In this document: in pieces, positions 17,701 through 29,327 of the stretch
Layout of the letters: each line of letters opens with the position of its first letter
Numbering within the stretch: the first letter of the stretch is position 1
Source: Actinoallomurus soli
Lineage (GTDB): Bacteria > Actinomycetota > Actinomycetes > Streptosporangiales > Streptosporangiaceae
Assembly: GCF_024055715.1 (NCBI RefSeq)
Contig: NZ_JAMXMV010000005.1
Span: 248,001 to 312,000 of the forward strand
Direction of reading: 5' to 3'
Length of the DNA stretch: 64,000 nt
Program-made: the position numbers and the translations under genes
The notes under the pieces: generated by a model
The model's database searches: none
Told to the model about the DNA's origin: nothing
The model's input: the letters and a program-made list of their open reading frames with translations, nothing else

Positions 17701-18171
17701 GTGACCGACCGCCGTAACCCCTCGGCCCCCCGGCCGGCCGCGCCCCCGCCGCGCGTCAGCTACCTGGTCTTCCGCCTGGAGCGCCGCATCCGGGCCCGTC
17801 TGGACGAGGCGCTCGCCCGGCACGGCGTCACGACCACCGAGTACATGGCGCTCAGCGAACTGCGCCTGCGGGACGGGCCGTCGTCGGCGGAGCTCGCGCG
17901 CATCGCCTTCGTCACGCCGCAGGCGATGAGCCTGGTGATCCGTGACCTTGAGGGGCGGGGGCTGGTGCGCCGGGAGCCGCACCCCGACGGCGGCCGGGTG
18001 CTGCGCACCCGCCTCACGGCCAAGGGCCTGTCCACCCTGCGCCGCTGTGACCGCTCGCTCGACGACATCGAGGCGGTGATGCTGGCCGGCGTCGACGACG
18101 CCGCCCGCAAGGCCCTGGCGGAGAGCCTCATGGGGTGCGCGGGAGCCCTGCGCCCCGACCCTCGTAGCTGA
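17701..18171 (+). CDS. MarR-family transcriptional regulator
   Basis: 156 residues. Dimerisation helices flank a winged helix at about residues 45-110 (TTTEYMALSELRL, SSAELARIAFVTPQAMSLVIRDLEGRGLVRREPHPDGGRV, the last being the wing). It probably binds the tandem TATCAAG/CTTGATA dyads upstream and controls itself, and perhaps the divergent esterase. The GTG start lacks a Shine-Dalgarno; TATCGT ends six bases before it, suggesting a leaderless transcript, although a -10-like TATAGG inside the operator could give a longer leader. The ligand is not evident. Confidence 0.85.
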   Translation: MTDRRNPSAPRPAAPPPRVSYLVFRLERRIRARLDEALARHGVTTTEYMALSELRLRDGPSSAELARIAFVTPQAMSLVIRDLEGRGLVRREPHPDGGRVLRTRLTAKGLSTLRRCDRSLDDIEAVMLAGVDDAARKALAESLMGCAGALRPDPRS

Positions 18172-18226
18172 TCTGACCGGTTCGTGCCTAGGCTTGATCA
18201 CCTGGCTTCGTCGGAAGGCTGGCTGT

Positions 18227-21067
18227 ATGGGCATGGACGCCACGGAAGGGTATGTGCTCAACACGGAGGAGGGGCGCCGGCTCCTCGCCCTGTTCGACTC
18301 GCTGACGAGGTTGAATCCCTGGCGTCTCACCGGTCGGCCGTTCCCCGTGGTCGCCCTGGAGTCCGCGGATCCGCAGGCCGACGTCGGCGCCTACGTCGAC
18401 GCGCTGGAACAGGCGGCCGTCGACGCACGAGTGCCCCACATCAGTCCGGTGCTCGAGACGGACGGGGAGGACGCCGACCTTCGCCTGCTCGACACGATGT
18501 CCGAAGCCGGAGCCTGGCGATCCGTCCGCCCCGACTTCGGGCGGCTCAAGTTCCCCCGTTCCGACCTGGTCAAGTCACTCGAGCGGGCCATCGCGCGCGC
18601 CGGCGCGAACGACACCAACCCCGCCGACGAGTGGAATGACGCCGCCGCGTCGTTCTCCTCGACCCTGCGACCGGGCAGGGCGCCGGTCTGGTGGTCGGCG
18701 GCCGGCGTCACCGCGACCGTGCTGCTGGGCGGTTTCGCGCAGGGGTTAGCGGACAAGGTGACCCTTCCCGTGCTGCTCATCGGCGCGGCCCTGCTGCTGG
18801 TGCTGCTGGGGTTGCTCGGCCTGCTCCTGCGACCGCGGTCCTGGCTGGCCGTCCTCACCCGGCTGGGGTTCGGAAGCCGCTATCGGTGGTTCGCGACCTC
18901 GTCCTTCTTCAGCGTGCTGGGCGGCGAGGGCTTCGAAGGCCGGCTCAAACGGGTGCTCGGCCGCATGACCGCCAAGCGCGGCGCCGACGAGTTCCGGCTG
19001 CAGCTGAAGTGCTTCGCGTTCCTGGAGGACCTGCGGGCGGCGCACAGCAGGCTCTCACCCGATCTTCGAGGATTCAAACGTCCCGTGCCGCCGGTCGTCT
19101 TCCTCAAGGGCATCACGAAGGACAACGGCGGCATCGAGCTGCTGTCGGCGATGAGCGACATCCGCAGCCGCCGCAGCGAACTGCACCCGCTGCTGGTGAT
19201 CGCCTCCGTCGACCACGCGCACCGGCGGGACCTCGACGACCTGGCACCCCCGCAGCACCACAACGACGCGTCCATCGACGACCGCTACGACGACTGGGAG
19301 GCGTCGCTGGGGATCGCGCAGGCCCCCAGCCAGCAGGTGGCGCTGCCCTGGGTGCTGCGCCTGCCGATCCCTGCCAGGCGGCCGGGCCGTAACCCGCCCG
19401 CCCCGCTGCCGGCGCGGCGCCGGCCGCTCTGGACGTGGCTGTGGTCCAGGCGATCCCTCGTGGTCGCCCTGCTCCTCATCGCGGTCGGCGTGCCGTACCT
19501 CCACACCCGGCTGGCCGCAAGGTACTGCCACGTCGGGTTCCCCTTCTCCGCCAACACCGACGCACGGCTGCTCACCGACGCCGACGGCAGCCGCGAGTGC
19601 GTCGGCATCGCGACGGGGGGCGTCCGGTTCGAACGCGGGGCCACGAGCATCGGGGTCGACGGCAACCGCCTGCCGCCGAGGGACGGCGCGGACCTGGCCC
19701 TCTCCCAGGGCAGGTTCACCCTCGCGGACCTGCAGACCCGGATCGACCGTGAGAACCGCACCGTCCTGCGGTTGCACCAGCCGTACGTGACCGTGCTGTA
19801 CGCCGGGATCCTCACCGCGGCCGAGGGCCACGACCAGAGCGTGGTGAGCGGCATCCGGGCACTGGCCGGCGCGTACCTCGCCCAGATCGGCAACAACCGG
19901 ACCGGCCAGCCCGGCGCGGTCGGGAACCGGCTGAAGATCCGGCTGCTGCCCGTCAACGTCGGTGAGAACATGAACTTCTCCCGGCAGGCGAGCGACGTCA
20001 TCCTCGCGCTGGCACGGCGGGACCCGACGGTGGTCGGGGTCGTCGGGATGGAGCGCAACACCGACGCCTCACAGGCCGCGATAACGCGCCTGAACGACGC
20101 CGGGCTCGCGGTGCTCGGCACCGTCAACTCCTCGGATCTGCTCCCGCGCCTGTCCCACTACTACGGGCTCGCCTCGACCGACCACGATGAGGCGGCCCTC
20201 GCCGCCTACGCGGCGCGGAAGGCGCTCGGCGGACGCCTTCCGCGCCACGCGATGATCGTCTCCCGGGAGCCCGGCGCGACGAAGGACCAGTACAGCGCCG
20301 AACTGGCCGCCGACGTCGAGCGGCAGTTGCGTTCGGCGCGCGTGTCGACCGTCCGTTACAGCGGCGCGGACGACATCGGCGGCCAGATCAGGACCGCCTG
20401 CGCCGCGGCCGCCGGTGATCCTTTCGACCTGGTCTATTTCGCCGGCCGCGCGGAGGACCTGTACAACCTGATCAACAACCTGGGGGACGGTGGGTGCGCG
20501 AAACGGCCGCTGGCGCTGCTGGGCGGCGACGAGGTCGCGCGGGCGCGGTTCGGCAACGGACCCCATGACGTCATCCTTCCGCCGGGGATCAGCGTCTACT
20601 TCACGAGCGCGACCTATCCGAGCAATCTCACCGCCGGTGGGAGGGACCGGTTCACGCCTTTCTTCACGCTGGCCCGCAACAACCTCGGCGTGAGCCCGGC
20701 GAATCAGGCACTGCTCGCGGACGGCCAGATGGCGCTGACCTATGACGCGACGTCCGTGCTGGCGCAGGCGGCTCAGCAGGCGTTCACCGCCCTCGCCATT
20801 CCGGCGAAGAGTGGATCGCTGGTCCCGGGCAGCCGGACGATCACCTCGGGCAGCGTGCTGCTGGAGCTGGAGTCCCGGCGGTGGGACAACGCGGCGACCG
20901 GTGCGGTCGACTTCACCAAGGACGATCACGATGCGAACGGTCCGGGGAACCGGGGACTGACCCTGGTCCGGGTCACCGTCGGCGGTGGGGGCGTACCGGG
21001 GTACCAGCCGCTCTGCGGCCGGATGAACGGCGGCGGCAAGGTAGCCGATCTGCCGCTCTGCCCGTGA
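18227..21067 (+). CDS. Receptor-like membrane protein with extracellular type I periplasmic-binding domain
   Basis: 946 residues. A cytoplasmic N-terminal part (1-150) is followed by a helical hairpin in the membrane (about 154-175 and 180-201), a second cytoplasmic part (202-405) and a third helix at about 410-430. The remaining 515 residues would lie outside the cell. They look like a branched-chain amino-acid-type binding protein (HDQSVVSGIRALAGAYLAQIG, VVGVVGMERNTDASQAA, FDLVYFAGRAED). No ABC genes are nearby and there is no lipobox. The intracellular part contains a Walker-B-like strand (HPLLVIASVD) but no Walker A, so it may be a degenerate NTPase. The ATG is chosen because GGAAGG lies eight bases upstream. 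I do not recognise a named family. Confidence 0.75.
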   Translation: MGMDATEGYVLNTEEGRRLLALFDSLTRLNPWRLTGRPFPVVALESADPQADVGAYVDALEQAAVDARVPHISPVLETDGEDADLRLLDTMSEAGAWRSVRPDFGRLKFPRSDLVKSLERAIARAGANDTNPADEWNDAAASFSSTLRPGRAPVWWSAAGVTATVLLGGFAQGLADKVTLPVLLIGAALLLVLLGLLGLLLRPRSWLAVLTRLGFGSRYRWFATSSFFSVLGGEGFEGRLKRVLGRMTAKRGADEFRLQLKCFAFLEDLRAAHSRLSPDLRGFKRPVPPVVFLKGITKDNGGIELLSAMSDIRSRRSELHPLLVIASVDHAHRRDLDDLAPPQHHNDASIDDRYDDWEASLGIAQAPSQQVALPWVLRLPIPARRPGRNPPAPLPARRRPLWTWLWSRRSLVVALLLIAVGVPYLHTRLAARYCHVGFPFSANTDARLLTDADGSRECVGIATGGVRFERGATSIGVDGNRLPPRDGADLALSQGRFTLADLQTRIDRENRTVLRLHQPYVTVLYAGILTAAEGHDQSVVSGIRALAGAYLAQIGNNRTGQPGAVGNRLKIRLLPVNVGENMNFSRQASDVILALARRDPTVVGVVGMERNTDASQAAITRLNDAGLAVLGTVNSSDLLPRLSHYYGLASTDHDEAALAAYAARKALGGRLPRHAMIVSREPGATKDQYSAELAADVERQLRSARVSTVRYSGADDIGGQIRTACAAAAGDPFDLVYFAGRAEDLYNLINNLGDGGCAKRPLALLGGDEVARARFGNGPHDVILPPGISVYFTSATYPSNLTAGGRDRFTPFFTLARNNLGVSPANQALLADGQMALTYDATSVLAQAAQQAFTALAIPAKSGSLVPGSRTITSGSVLLELESRRWDNAATGAVDFTKDDHDANGPGNRGLTLVRVTVGGGGVPGYQPLCGRMNGGGKVADLPLCP

Positions 21068-21107
21068 CGATTATTGATCTACAATGTAAAGGCGGTCGCC
21101 GGCGCGA

Positions 21108-24428
<3,321 letters not shown>

Positions 24429-24514
24429 GACGCCCTCCCCAGCGGGGCGCGGCCGGCCGGTCCAGGGCGGCACTCGCGGATGACGGGAGGGTCTCCCGGC
24501 TCGAGACGGACCGG

Positions 24515-26302
24515 TCAGGCATAGTCGGCCTCGACGTACCAGCGGCCGCCTTCGACGACGAGCAGGCGCGCGCCGCCGTCGGCGGTGACGACCTGGAACC
24601 GCGCGCGGCGGCGGAACCGCGCCGGGTCCCACCAGCGCTCCCGGGCCGGCCAGGGGCCCGCCCACGCGGTCACCGGCAGGACGCGCCCGTCGATCTCGAT
24701 CTGGCGGGGCGGGGCGGAGACCGCGCAGCGTGCGCTGACCGTGACCGGCGCGCCGTCGGCGCCGGTCACGCGGACGGGCAGCGGGTCCGGATGGACGACC
24801 GCCGGCGCCGGGTCGGGGATCCGCCCGGGCCACCGCCCCTCCGAGGCGGCCGGCCCGGGCGGGAGGTCGCCGACGGGGACCCGGACGACGCGCTCGCCGG
24901 GCGCGCGGCCGCCCGCGGGGTACGGCCGGGTGATCGCCTGGTGGCCGAGCATGGCCTGGACGCGCGCGGCCGCCCGCATGATGCGGTCGGAGATCGTGAC
25001 CTGTCCCCACAGCGCCTCCTGCCGTCCCTCGTCCGGGACGAGCTGGTCGGGCAGGAGCCGCAGGAGGACGATGCCGCCGACCCCCTCATCGTCGGGCGGA
25101 GCCTCCCAGGACGACAGCTGCCAGCGGACCCGCTCGGCGACGGCGAGGGCGGACAGCGCGCCCCCTTCACCCCCGTTGCTACGCCCCGCCACCCCCGTTT
25201 CACCCCCGTGGCCACGCCCCACCACCCCCCCGTCGTACCGCCACAGCCGGGACTGCGTACGGCCGTGGGCGTCCGTCACCTCGACGCCGATCCGCACGCA
25301 GGTCAGGGCCTCGGCGGCGAGCGCCTCGTGCAGGCGCTCGGCGAGCGTCTTGGCGGCGAAGACGACCTGTTCGGCGGCCGTGGCGGGCGGGTCGAACTCC
25401 GTCGCCACGCTCAGATCCGCGTGCGGCGGCCGTGGCGCGGGCGGCCGGACGTCCAGGCCGCGGGCCAGCCGGTGCGCGCGCACCTCGTCCGCGCCGAAAC
25501 GGCTCGCGACGTGCCGGGCCGGCAGCGCCGCGAACGCGCCCAGCGTGCGGATGCCGAGCCGGGGCAGCAGGTCGGCGAGCTCCGGCCGGTTCAGGACGGT
25601 CACCGGGTACGGCGCGAGGAACTCCGCCGCCCCGCCCGGCGGCACGATCGCGCCGCCGTCCGCGGTGCGCGCGGCCAGCTCGGCGGCGAACAGGCCGTCC
25701 GCGATCCCCACGCCGCAGTCGAAGCCGCGCTCGACCACGGTGTCCTGGACATGGATCCGCAGCGACTCCTCCGCCGTCTCCCGGTCCGCGCCGCCGTGGT
25801 AGCGGGCGGCGCCGCGCACCGGGATCGCGCAGACGCCGGGGCGTACGACCTCGACCCACGGGGTGATCGTCGAGACGGCGGCGGCGACCGTCTCGAAGAG
25901 CCGGCCCTCGGCGTCGGGGTCGCGGTCGCGGACCACCAGGCCGGGGCAGTGCCGCTGCGCGTCGCGGAGCCGCTGCCCCCGGCGTACTCCGGTAGCGCGC
26001 GCCGCCGCCGAGCACGCCTCGACCCGGCCCGAGGCGACCACCGCCGCGGGGACGCTCGCGTCCAGGCCGACCGCGGTGACCGGCCAGTCCGGGCACCACA
26101 CGACGAGCACGCGCGGCACGGTCCCCGCCCCACCGCCGGTGCCCGGCCCACCGGAGTCCTGCGAACCGGGCGTCCCAGGGCCCGGCACCTCGGCGCCCGG
26201 CGTCCCCGGGCTCGGCACCTCGAAGCCAGGGGTCCTGGAGTCCGGCGCCTCGGCGCCCGGCCCGCCGGGACCCGGCGCATCGGGGAGTGACGCACGGCTC
26301 AT
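24515..26302 (-). CDS. imuB: Y-family polymerase-like mutasome protein ImuB
   Basis: 595 residues. The core is a Y-family DNA-polymerase fold beginning at VLVVWCPDWPV (near 65) in which the catalytic acidic residues are replaced, as is known for ImuB: the place of the active-site DE is read as ARYHGGADR. QEALWG near residue 427 fits a beta-clamp-binding motif. It therefore acts as an adaptor between clamp, ImuA' and DnaE2. The first 60 residues are an unusual Pro/Gly-rich degenerate repeat (PSPGTPGAEVPGPGTPG). The ATG overlaps the imuA' stop as ATGA; a GTG at codon 62 would give a conventional-length start without the repeat and cannot be excluded. Confidence 0.9.
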   Translation of the reverse strand: MSRASLPDAPGPGGPGAEAPDSRTPGFEVPSPGTPGAEVPGPGTPGSQDSGGPGTGGGAGTVPRVLVVWCPDWPVTAVGLDASVPAAVVASGRVEACSAAARATGVRRGQRLRDAQRHCPGLVVRDRDPDAEGRLFETVAAAVSTITPWVEVVRPGVCAIPVRGAARYHGGADRETAEESLRIHVQDTVVERGFDCGVGIADGLFAAELAARTADGGAIVPPGGAAEFLAPYPVTVLNRPELADLLPRLGIRTLGAFAALPARHVASRFGADEVRAHRLARGLDVRPPAPRPPHADLSVATEFDPPATAAEQVVFAAKTLAERLHEALAAEALTCVRIGVEVTDAHGRTQSRLWRYDGGVVGRGHGGETGVAGRSNGGEGGALSALAVAERVRWQLSSWEAPPDDEGVGGIVLLRLLPDQLVPDEGRQEALWGQVTISDRIMRAAARVQAMLGHQAITRPYPAGGRAPGERVVRVPVGDLPPGPAASEGRWPGRIPDPAPAVVHPDPLPVRVTGADGAPVTVSARCAVSAPPRQIEIDGRVLPVTAWAGPWPARERWWDPARFRRRARFQVVTADGGARLLVVEGGRWYVEADYA

Positions 26303-26961
26303 CCCGCCAAGGCCTCCAGACGCGCCGGACCCTCGTGCTCGGCGACGGTCACGGTGCCGTCCGGGCCCGGCAGCCACAGCCAGACCCGGCGGCCGGGACC
26401 CGCCGCGCCGCGCCCGGAGACCGTCACGAGCGCACGGCGGCCGCGCAGGTGACCGGTGCCGTCCCCGACGCCGGCCCAGTGGTTCGCCTCAACGCGCAGC
26501 CGCAGGGCCGCGCCCGCCCACGGTCCGGTCGTGACCAGCGCGCAGCCGTTCCGGCGCGCCAGCGTGGTCAGCCGCCGGGCGACGGGCGCGGGAGGCTCCT
26601 CCGGCGGCCGTACGATCACCATCGCGCACCCGTCGGTCAGTGCCGCGACCACGTCGGCCCACCGACGGCCCGGGGCGTCGACGAGCAGGACCCGCATCGG
26701 ATCGAGGCCGCCGTCCGCGCCGCCGAACGCCGCGGCGGCCGGGACGTATGCCTCCGGAAGGCCGACGACCGCGCACCAGCGGTCCCCGAGCCCGGCCGCC
26801 AGCGCGAGGGCCAGCGCGGTCGAGCCGTCCACGCCGGTGACCGTGCCGGGACGCAGCCCGCCTCCGGGGATCACCGCGCGCAGCGCAGGCAGGACAGGGA
26901 CGAGGTCCATGCCCGCCAGAGGCGAGAAGCCCTCTGTGACCTGCGGCGATAGCTCACTCAC
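26299..26961 (-). CDS. imuA': RecA-like mutasome accessory protein ImuA'
   Basis: 220 residues, first gene of the SOS mutasome operon. It resembles a stripped-down RecA fold: the P-loop position reads GVDGSTALALALAAGLG and lacks the lysine of a true Walker A, as in actinobacterial ImuA' proteins that bind ImuB without being ATPases. The GTG start (VSELSPQ) is chosen because a -10-like GATGAT ends six bases upstream and the LexA box sits in the promoter; an ATG 18 codons upstream would place that box inside the gene. Its stop overlaps the imuB ATG by four bases, so translation is coupled. Confidence 0.82.
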   Translation of the reverse strand: MSELSPQVTEGFSPLAGMDLVPVLPALRAVIPGGGLRPGTVTGVDGSTALALALAAGLGDRWCAVVGLPEAYVPAAAAFGGADGGLDPMRVLLVDAPGRRWADVVAALTDGCAMVIVRPPEEPPAPVARRLTTLARRNGCALVTTGPWAGAALRLRVEANHWAGVGDGTGHLRGRRALVTVSGRGAAGPGRRVWLWLPGPDGTVTVAEHEGPARLEALAG

Positions 26962-26967
26962 TCGACC

Positions 26968-26997
26968 ATCATCGAACATCCATTCGACTGAAATCAA
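26968..26997 (-). promoter_or_regulatory. SOS promoter of imuA'-imuB-dnaE2
   Basis: On the minus strand: TTGATT, an 18-base spacer, then GATGAT, six bases before the GTG start. The spacer is largely occupied by the LexA box. Confidence 0.55.
26972..26987. promoter_or_regulatory. LexA (SOS) box
   Basis: TCGAACATCCATTCGA, a dyad TCGAA-N6-TTCGA that differs from the actinobacterial consensus TCGAAC-N4-GTTCGA at one position. Bound LexA would block RNA polymerase between -35 and -10; RecA-stimulated LexA cleavage would release the operon. Confidence 0.82.
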
Positions 26998-27080
26998 GTC
27001 GATCGCCACGCGCAACGTCGGTCGGTATCCGTGAGGCGGAACGTTCCGGTTCCGGAGACCTCATGGTCACGATGGATGTG

Positions 27081-28517
27081 TCAGGAGTGAGACCGGGCTT
27101 CGGCGGCCGGGGCCCGGGGGAGGCGGACGACGAAGGTGGTGCCCTCGCCCGGCACGGAGGTGACGGCGACGGTGCCGTCGTGGGCCTCGGCGACGGCGGC
27201 GACGATGGACAGGCCCAGCCCGGCGCCGCCGTGTTCGCGGGAGCGGGAGGAGTCGGTCCGGTAGAAGCGTTCGAAGACCAGCGCGCACTGGCCCTCGGTT
27301 AGCCCGGGGCCGTGATCGGACACGGCGATCTCCACCTCGCCGTCGGCGGCGCCGATCCGCACGGTGGCGGGGGCGCCCGCGGGCGTGTGCCGCCGTACGT
27401 TGGCGAGCAGGTTGTCCAGGACCTGGCGCAGGCGCATCGCGTCGCCGAGCACCACGGCGCCCTCCGCCGCCTCCAGGCCGATGGGTCGGTCCGGCTCGAC
27501 GGCGCGACCGCCGGCCACGGCCTCGGCCGCGATCCGGGCCAGGTCCACCGGTTCGCGGTCGAGCGGGCGCCCCTGGTCGAGCCGGGCCAGGAGGAGCAGT
27601 TCGTCGACGAGCACCCCCATCCGTTCGGCCTCCGCCTCGATCCGGGCCATCGTCTTGGCCAGGTCGTCCGGGCGGTCGGCCGCACCCCGCCGGAACAGCT
27701 CGGCGTACCCCCGGACGGTGGCGACCGGCGTGCGCAGCTCGTGCGAGGCGTCGGCGACGAACCGCCGGAGCCGCTCCTCGGACGCCTCGCGTTCGCGGAA
27801 GGCCGTCTCGATCTGGCCGAGCATGTCGTTCAGCGCCTGGCCGAGGCGGCCGACCTCGGTGCGGGGTTCGGCGGGCTCGACACGGCGGGACAGGTCGCCG
27901 GCGCCGATCGCGCGCGCCGTCCCGCTGATCTCCTCCAGCGGGCGCAGGCCGCGGCGGATCGACCGGCGCGCGAGGAGCCCGACGGCGGCCAGCGCGACGA
28001 TCGAGACGGCCACCTCGACCCGTGCCAGGTGATGGATGGCGCTGTCGGAGTCCCGCGTCGGATCGCCGATCAGCAGGATCCACCCGTTCGGCAGCCGGGA
28101 GACACGGATCCGCCAGGGGTGGATATCACCGACTTTGAAGATCCGCGCGCCGTCGGGGTTCCGCGCCGTGACGGCCGAGGGGGCGGGGTGGGGCGGCAGC
28201 GGCGGCGCGCCGTGCGCGGCGAACGTCTGGACGATCCGGCCGTCCGCCGCGCGGACCTGCATGAGGGACGGGATGGCGCCGCTCTCCGCCAGCGCCTGGG
28301 CCAGCGACGCGCCGTGCGCGCCGACCGGGAGGGCGCCGCCGGACGCGGCGCGGTCACCGATCGCCGTCTCCATCGCCCTGCCCACCGCGGTCAGCTGCCG
28401 GTCGGTCCGGCGGACGATGTCGTGCCGCAGCGTCGCGAAACTGCCCAGCGCCGCGACGGCCAGGCCCGCCGCGAGCAGGCCGAGCAGGGTGAGGACGAGG
28501 CGTCCGCGCAGGGACAT
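27081..28517 (-). CDS. Two-component sensor histidine kinase
   Basis: 478 residues. Membrane helices at about 7-29 and 168-186 enclose an extracytoplasmic sensor of some 135 residues with a Pro-rich patch (APPLPPHPAPS). A HAMP linker (187-240) and the HisKA domain follow, with phospho-acceptor H259 in DASHELRTP. The ATPase domain shows the N box (DNLLANVRRH), G1 (DHGPGL) and G2 (GGAGLGLSIV). It overlaps the stop codon of the response-regulator gene as TGATG, so the two are coupled. The pair is divergent from an MMPL transporter, its likely target. Confidence 0.92.
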   Translation of the reverse strand: MSLRGRLVLTLLGLLAAGLAVAALGSFATLRHDIVRRTDRQLTAVGRAMETAIGDRAASGGALPVGAHGASLAQALAESGAIPSLMQVRAADGRIVQTFAAHGAPPLPPHPAPSAVTARNPDGARIFKVGDIHPWRIRVSRLPNGWILLIGDPTRDSDSAIHHLARVEVAVSIVALAAVGLLARRSIRRGLRPLEEISGTARAIGAGDLSRRVEPAEPRTEVGRLGQALNDMLGQIETAFREREASEERLRRFVADASHELRTPVATVRGYAELFRRGAADRPDDLAKTMARIEAEAERMGVLVDELLLLARLDQGRPLDREPVDLARIAAEAVAGGRAVEPDRPIGLEAAEGAVVLGDAMRLRQVLDNLLANVRRHTPAGAPATVRIGAADGEVEIAVSDHGPGLTEGQCALVFERFYRTDSSRSREHGGAGLGLSIVAAVAEAHDGTVAVTSVPGEGTTFVVRLPRAPAAEARSHS

Positions 28518-29218
28518 CACGACGACCGGGGAAGGCGCAGGACGTACCCGACGCGGGGCACCGTGTGGATCAGCGGCGGGTCGACGACGTCGACCTTGCG
28601 GCGCAGGTAGCTGATGTAGGTCTGGACGACGCCGTCGTTGCCGCCGAAGTCGTAGTCCCAGACGTGATCGAGGATCTGCCGCTTGGACAGCACCCGCCCG
28701 GCGTTGATGACGAGGTACCGCAGCAGCTTGAACTCGGTCGGCGTGAGCTCCAGCGGAGCACCGCCCCGCGACACCTCATAGGCGTCCTCGTCGATCTCCA
28801 GGTCGGCGAAGCCGAGCCGTGCGGCCTCGGACCCGCCGGGGCGGCTCGTCCGGCGCAGCACGGCGCGGATCCGCGCGATGAGCTCCTCCAGGCTGAACGG
28901 CTTGGTGACGTAGTCGTCGCCGCCGACGGTCAGTCCGGCGATCTTGTCCTCCGTGGCGTCGCGGGCGGTCAGGAAGACGACGGGCGCCTCACACCCCTCG
29001 CGGCGCAGCCTCCGGCAGGTGTCGATCCCGGACCCGTCCGGCAGCATCACGTCCAGCACGATGAGGTCCGGCCGGAACGCCGTGACCTGCGCGAGCGCCT
29101 CGGCGCCCGTGCCGGCCACGGCGGGCTCGAAGCCCTCGTAGCGCAGCGCGGTCGCGACCAGGTCGGCGAGGTAGGGCTCGTCGTCGACGACGAGGACGCG
29201 GATGGGGCGGTCGGTCAC
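28517..29218 (-). CDS. OmpR/PhoB-family response regulator
   Basis: 233 residues. The receiver domain has D12/D13, phospho-acceptor D56 (LIVLDVMLPDG) and K106 (VTKPFS). The C-terminal winged helix is typical (LELTPTEFKLLRYLVINAGRVLSKRQIL and TYISYLRRKV). The GTG start lacks a Shine-Dalgarno, but GACACT ends six bases upstream, consistent with a leaderless transcript. Three 11-bp-spaced direct repeats lie just upstream, at a distance suited to binding by the regulator itself. Confidence 0.92.
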   Translation of the reverse strand: MTDRPIRVLVVDDEPYLADLVATALRYEGFEPAVAGTGAEALAQVTAFRPDLIVLDVMLPDGSGIDTCRRLRREGCEAPVVFLTARDATEDKIAGLTVGGDDYVTKPFSLEELIARIRAVLRRTSRPGGSEAARLGFADLEIDEDAYEVSRGGAPLELTPTEFKLLRYLVINAGRVLSKRQILDHVWDYDFGGNDGVVQTYISYLRRKVDVVDPPLIHTVPRVGYVLRLPRSS

Positions 29219-29240
29219 GGGCCCAGTGTCCCGCGCCGTT

Positions 29241-29272
29241 CTGTGAGAACGCTGTGAGAACCCTGTGACAGG
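29241..29272. promoter_or_regulatory. Three direct repeats, probable response-regulator site
   Basis: CTGTGAGAAC occurs twice and CTGTGACAGG once, starting exactly 11 bp apart. Eleven-bp direct repeats are the usual recognition pattern of OmpR/PhoB regulators. The block lies between the divergent regulator and MMPL genes and covers the expected -35 of the regulator. Confidence 0.7.
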
Positions 29273-29327
29273 GAACTCCCAGAACACCCACACGGCGCCG
29301 GAAGCGCGGGCTGCTGTGCTGGCCCGC

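Noticed and set aside
25200-26099. Arg/Gly-rich overlapping frames inside imuB and dnaE2
   Set aside because: They follow the third-position GC bias of the true genes and have no recognisable domains or ribosome-binding sites.
24515-26377. Longer start for ImuB 25 codons upstream
   Set aside because: It lies inside imuA'; the ATG that overlaps the imuA' stop as ATGA is the better choice.
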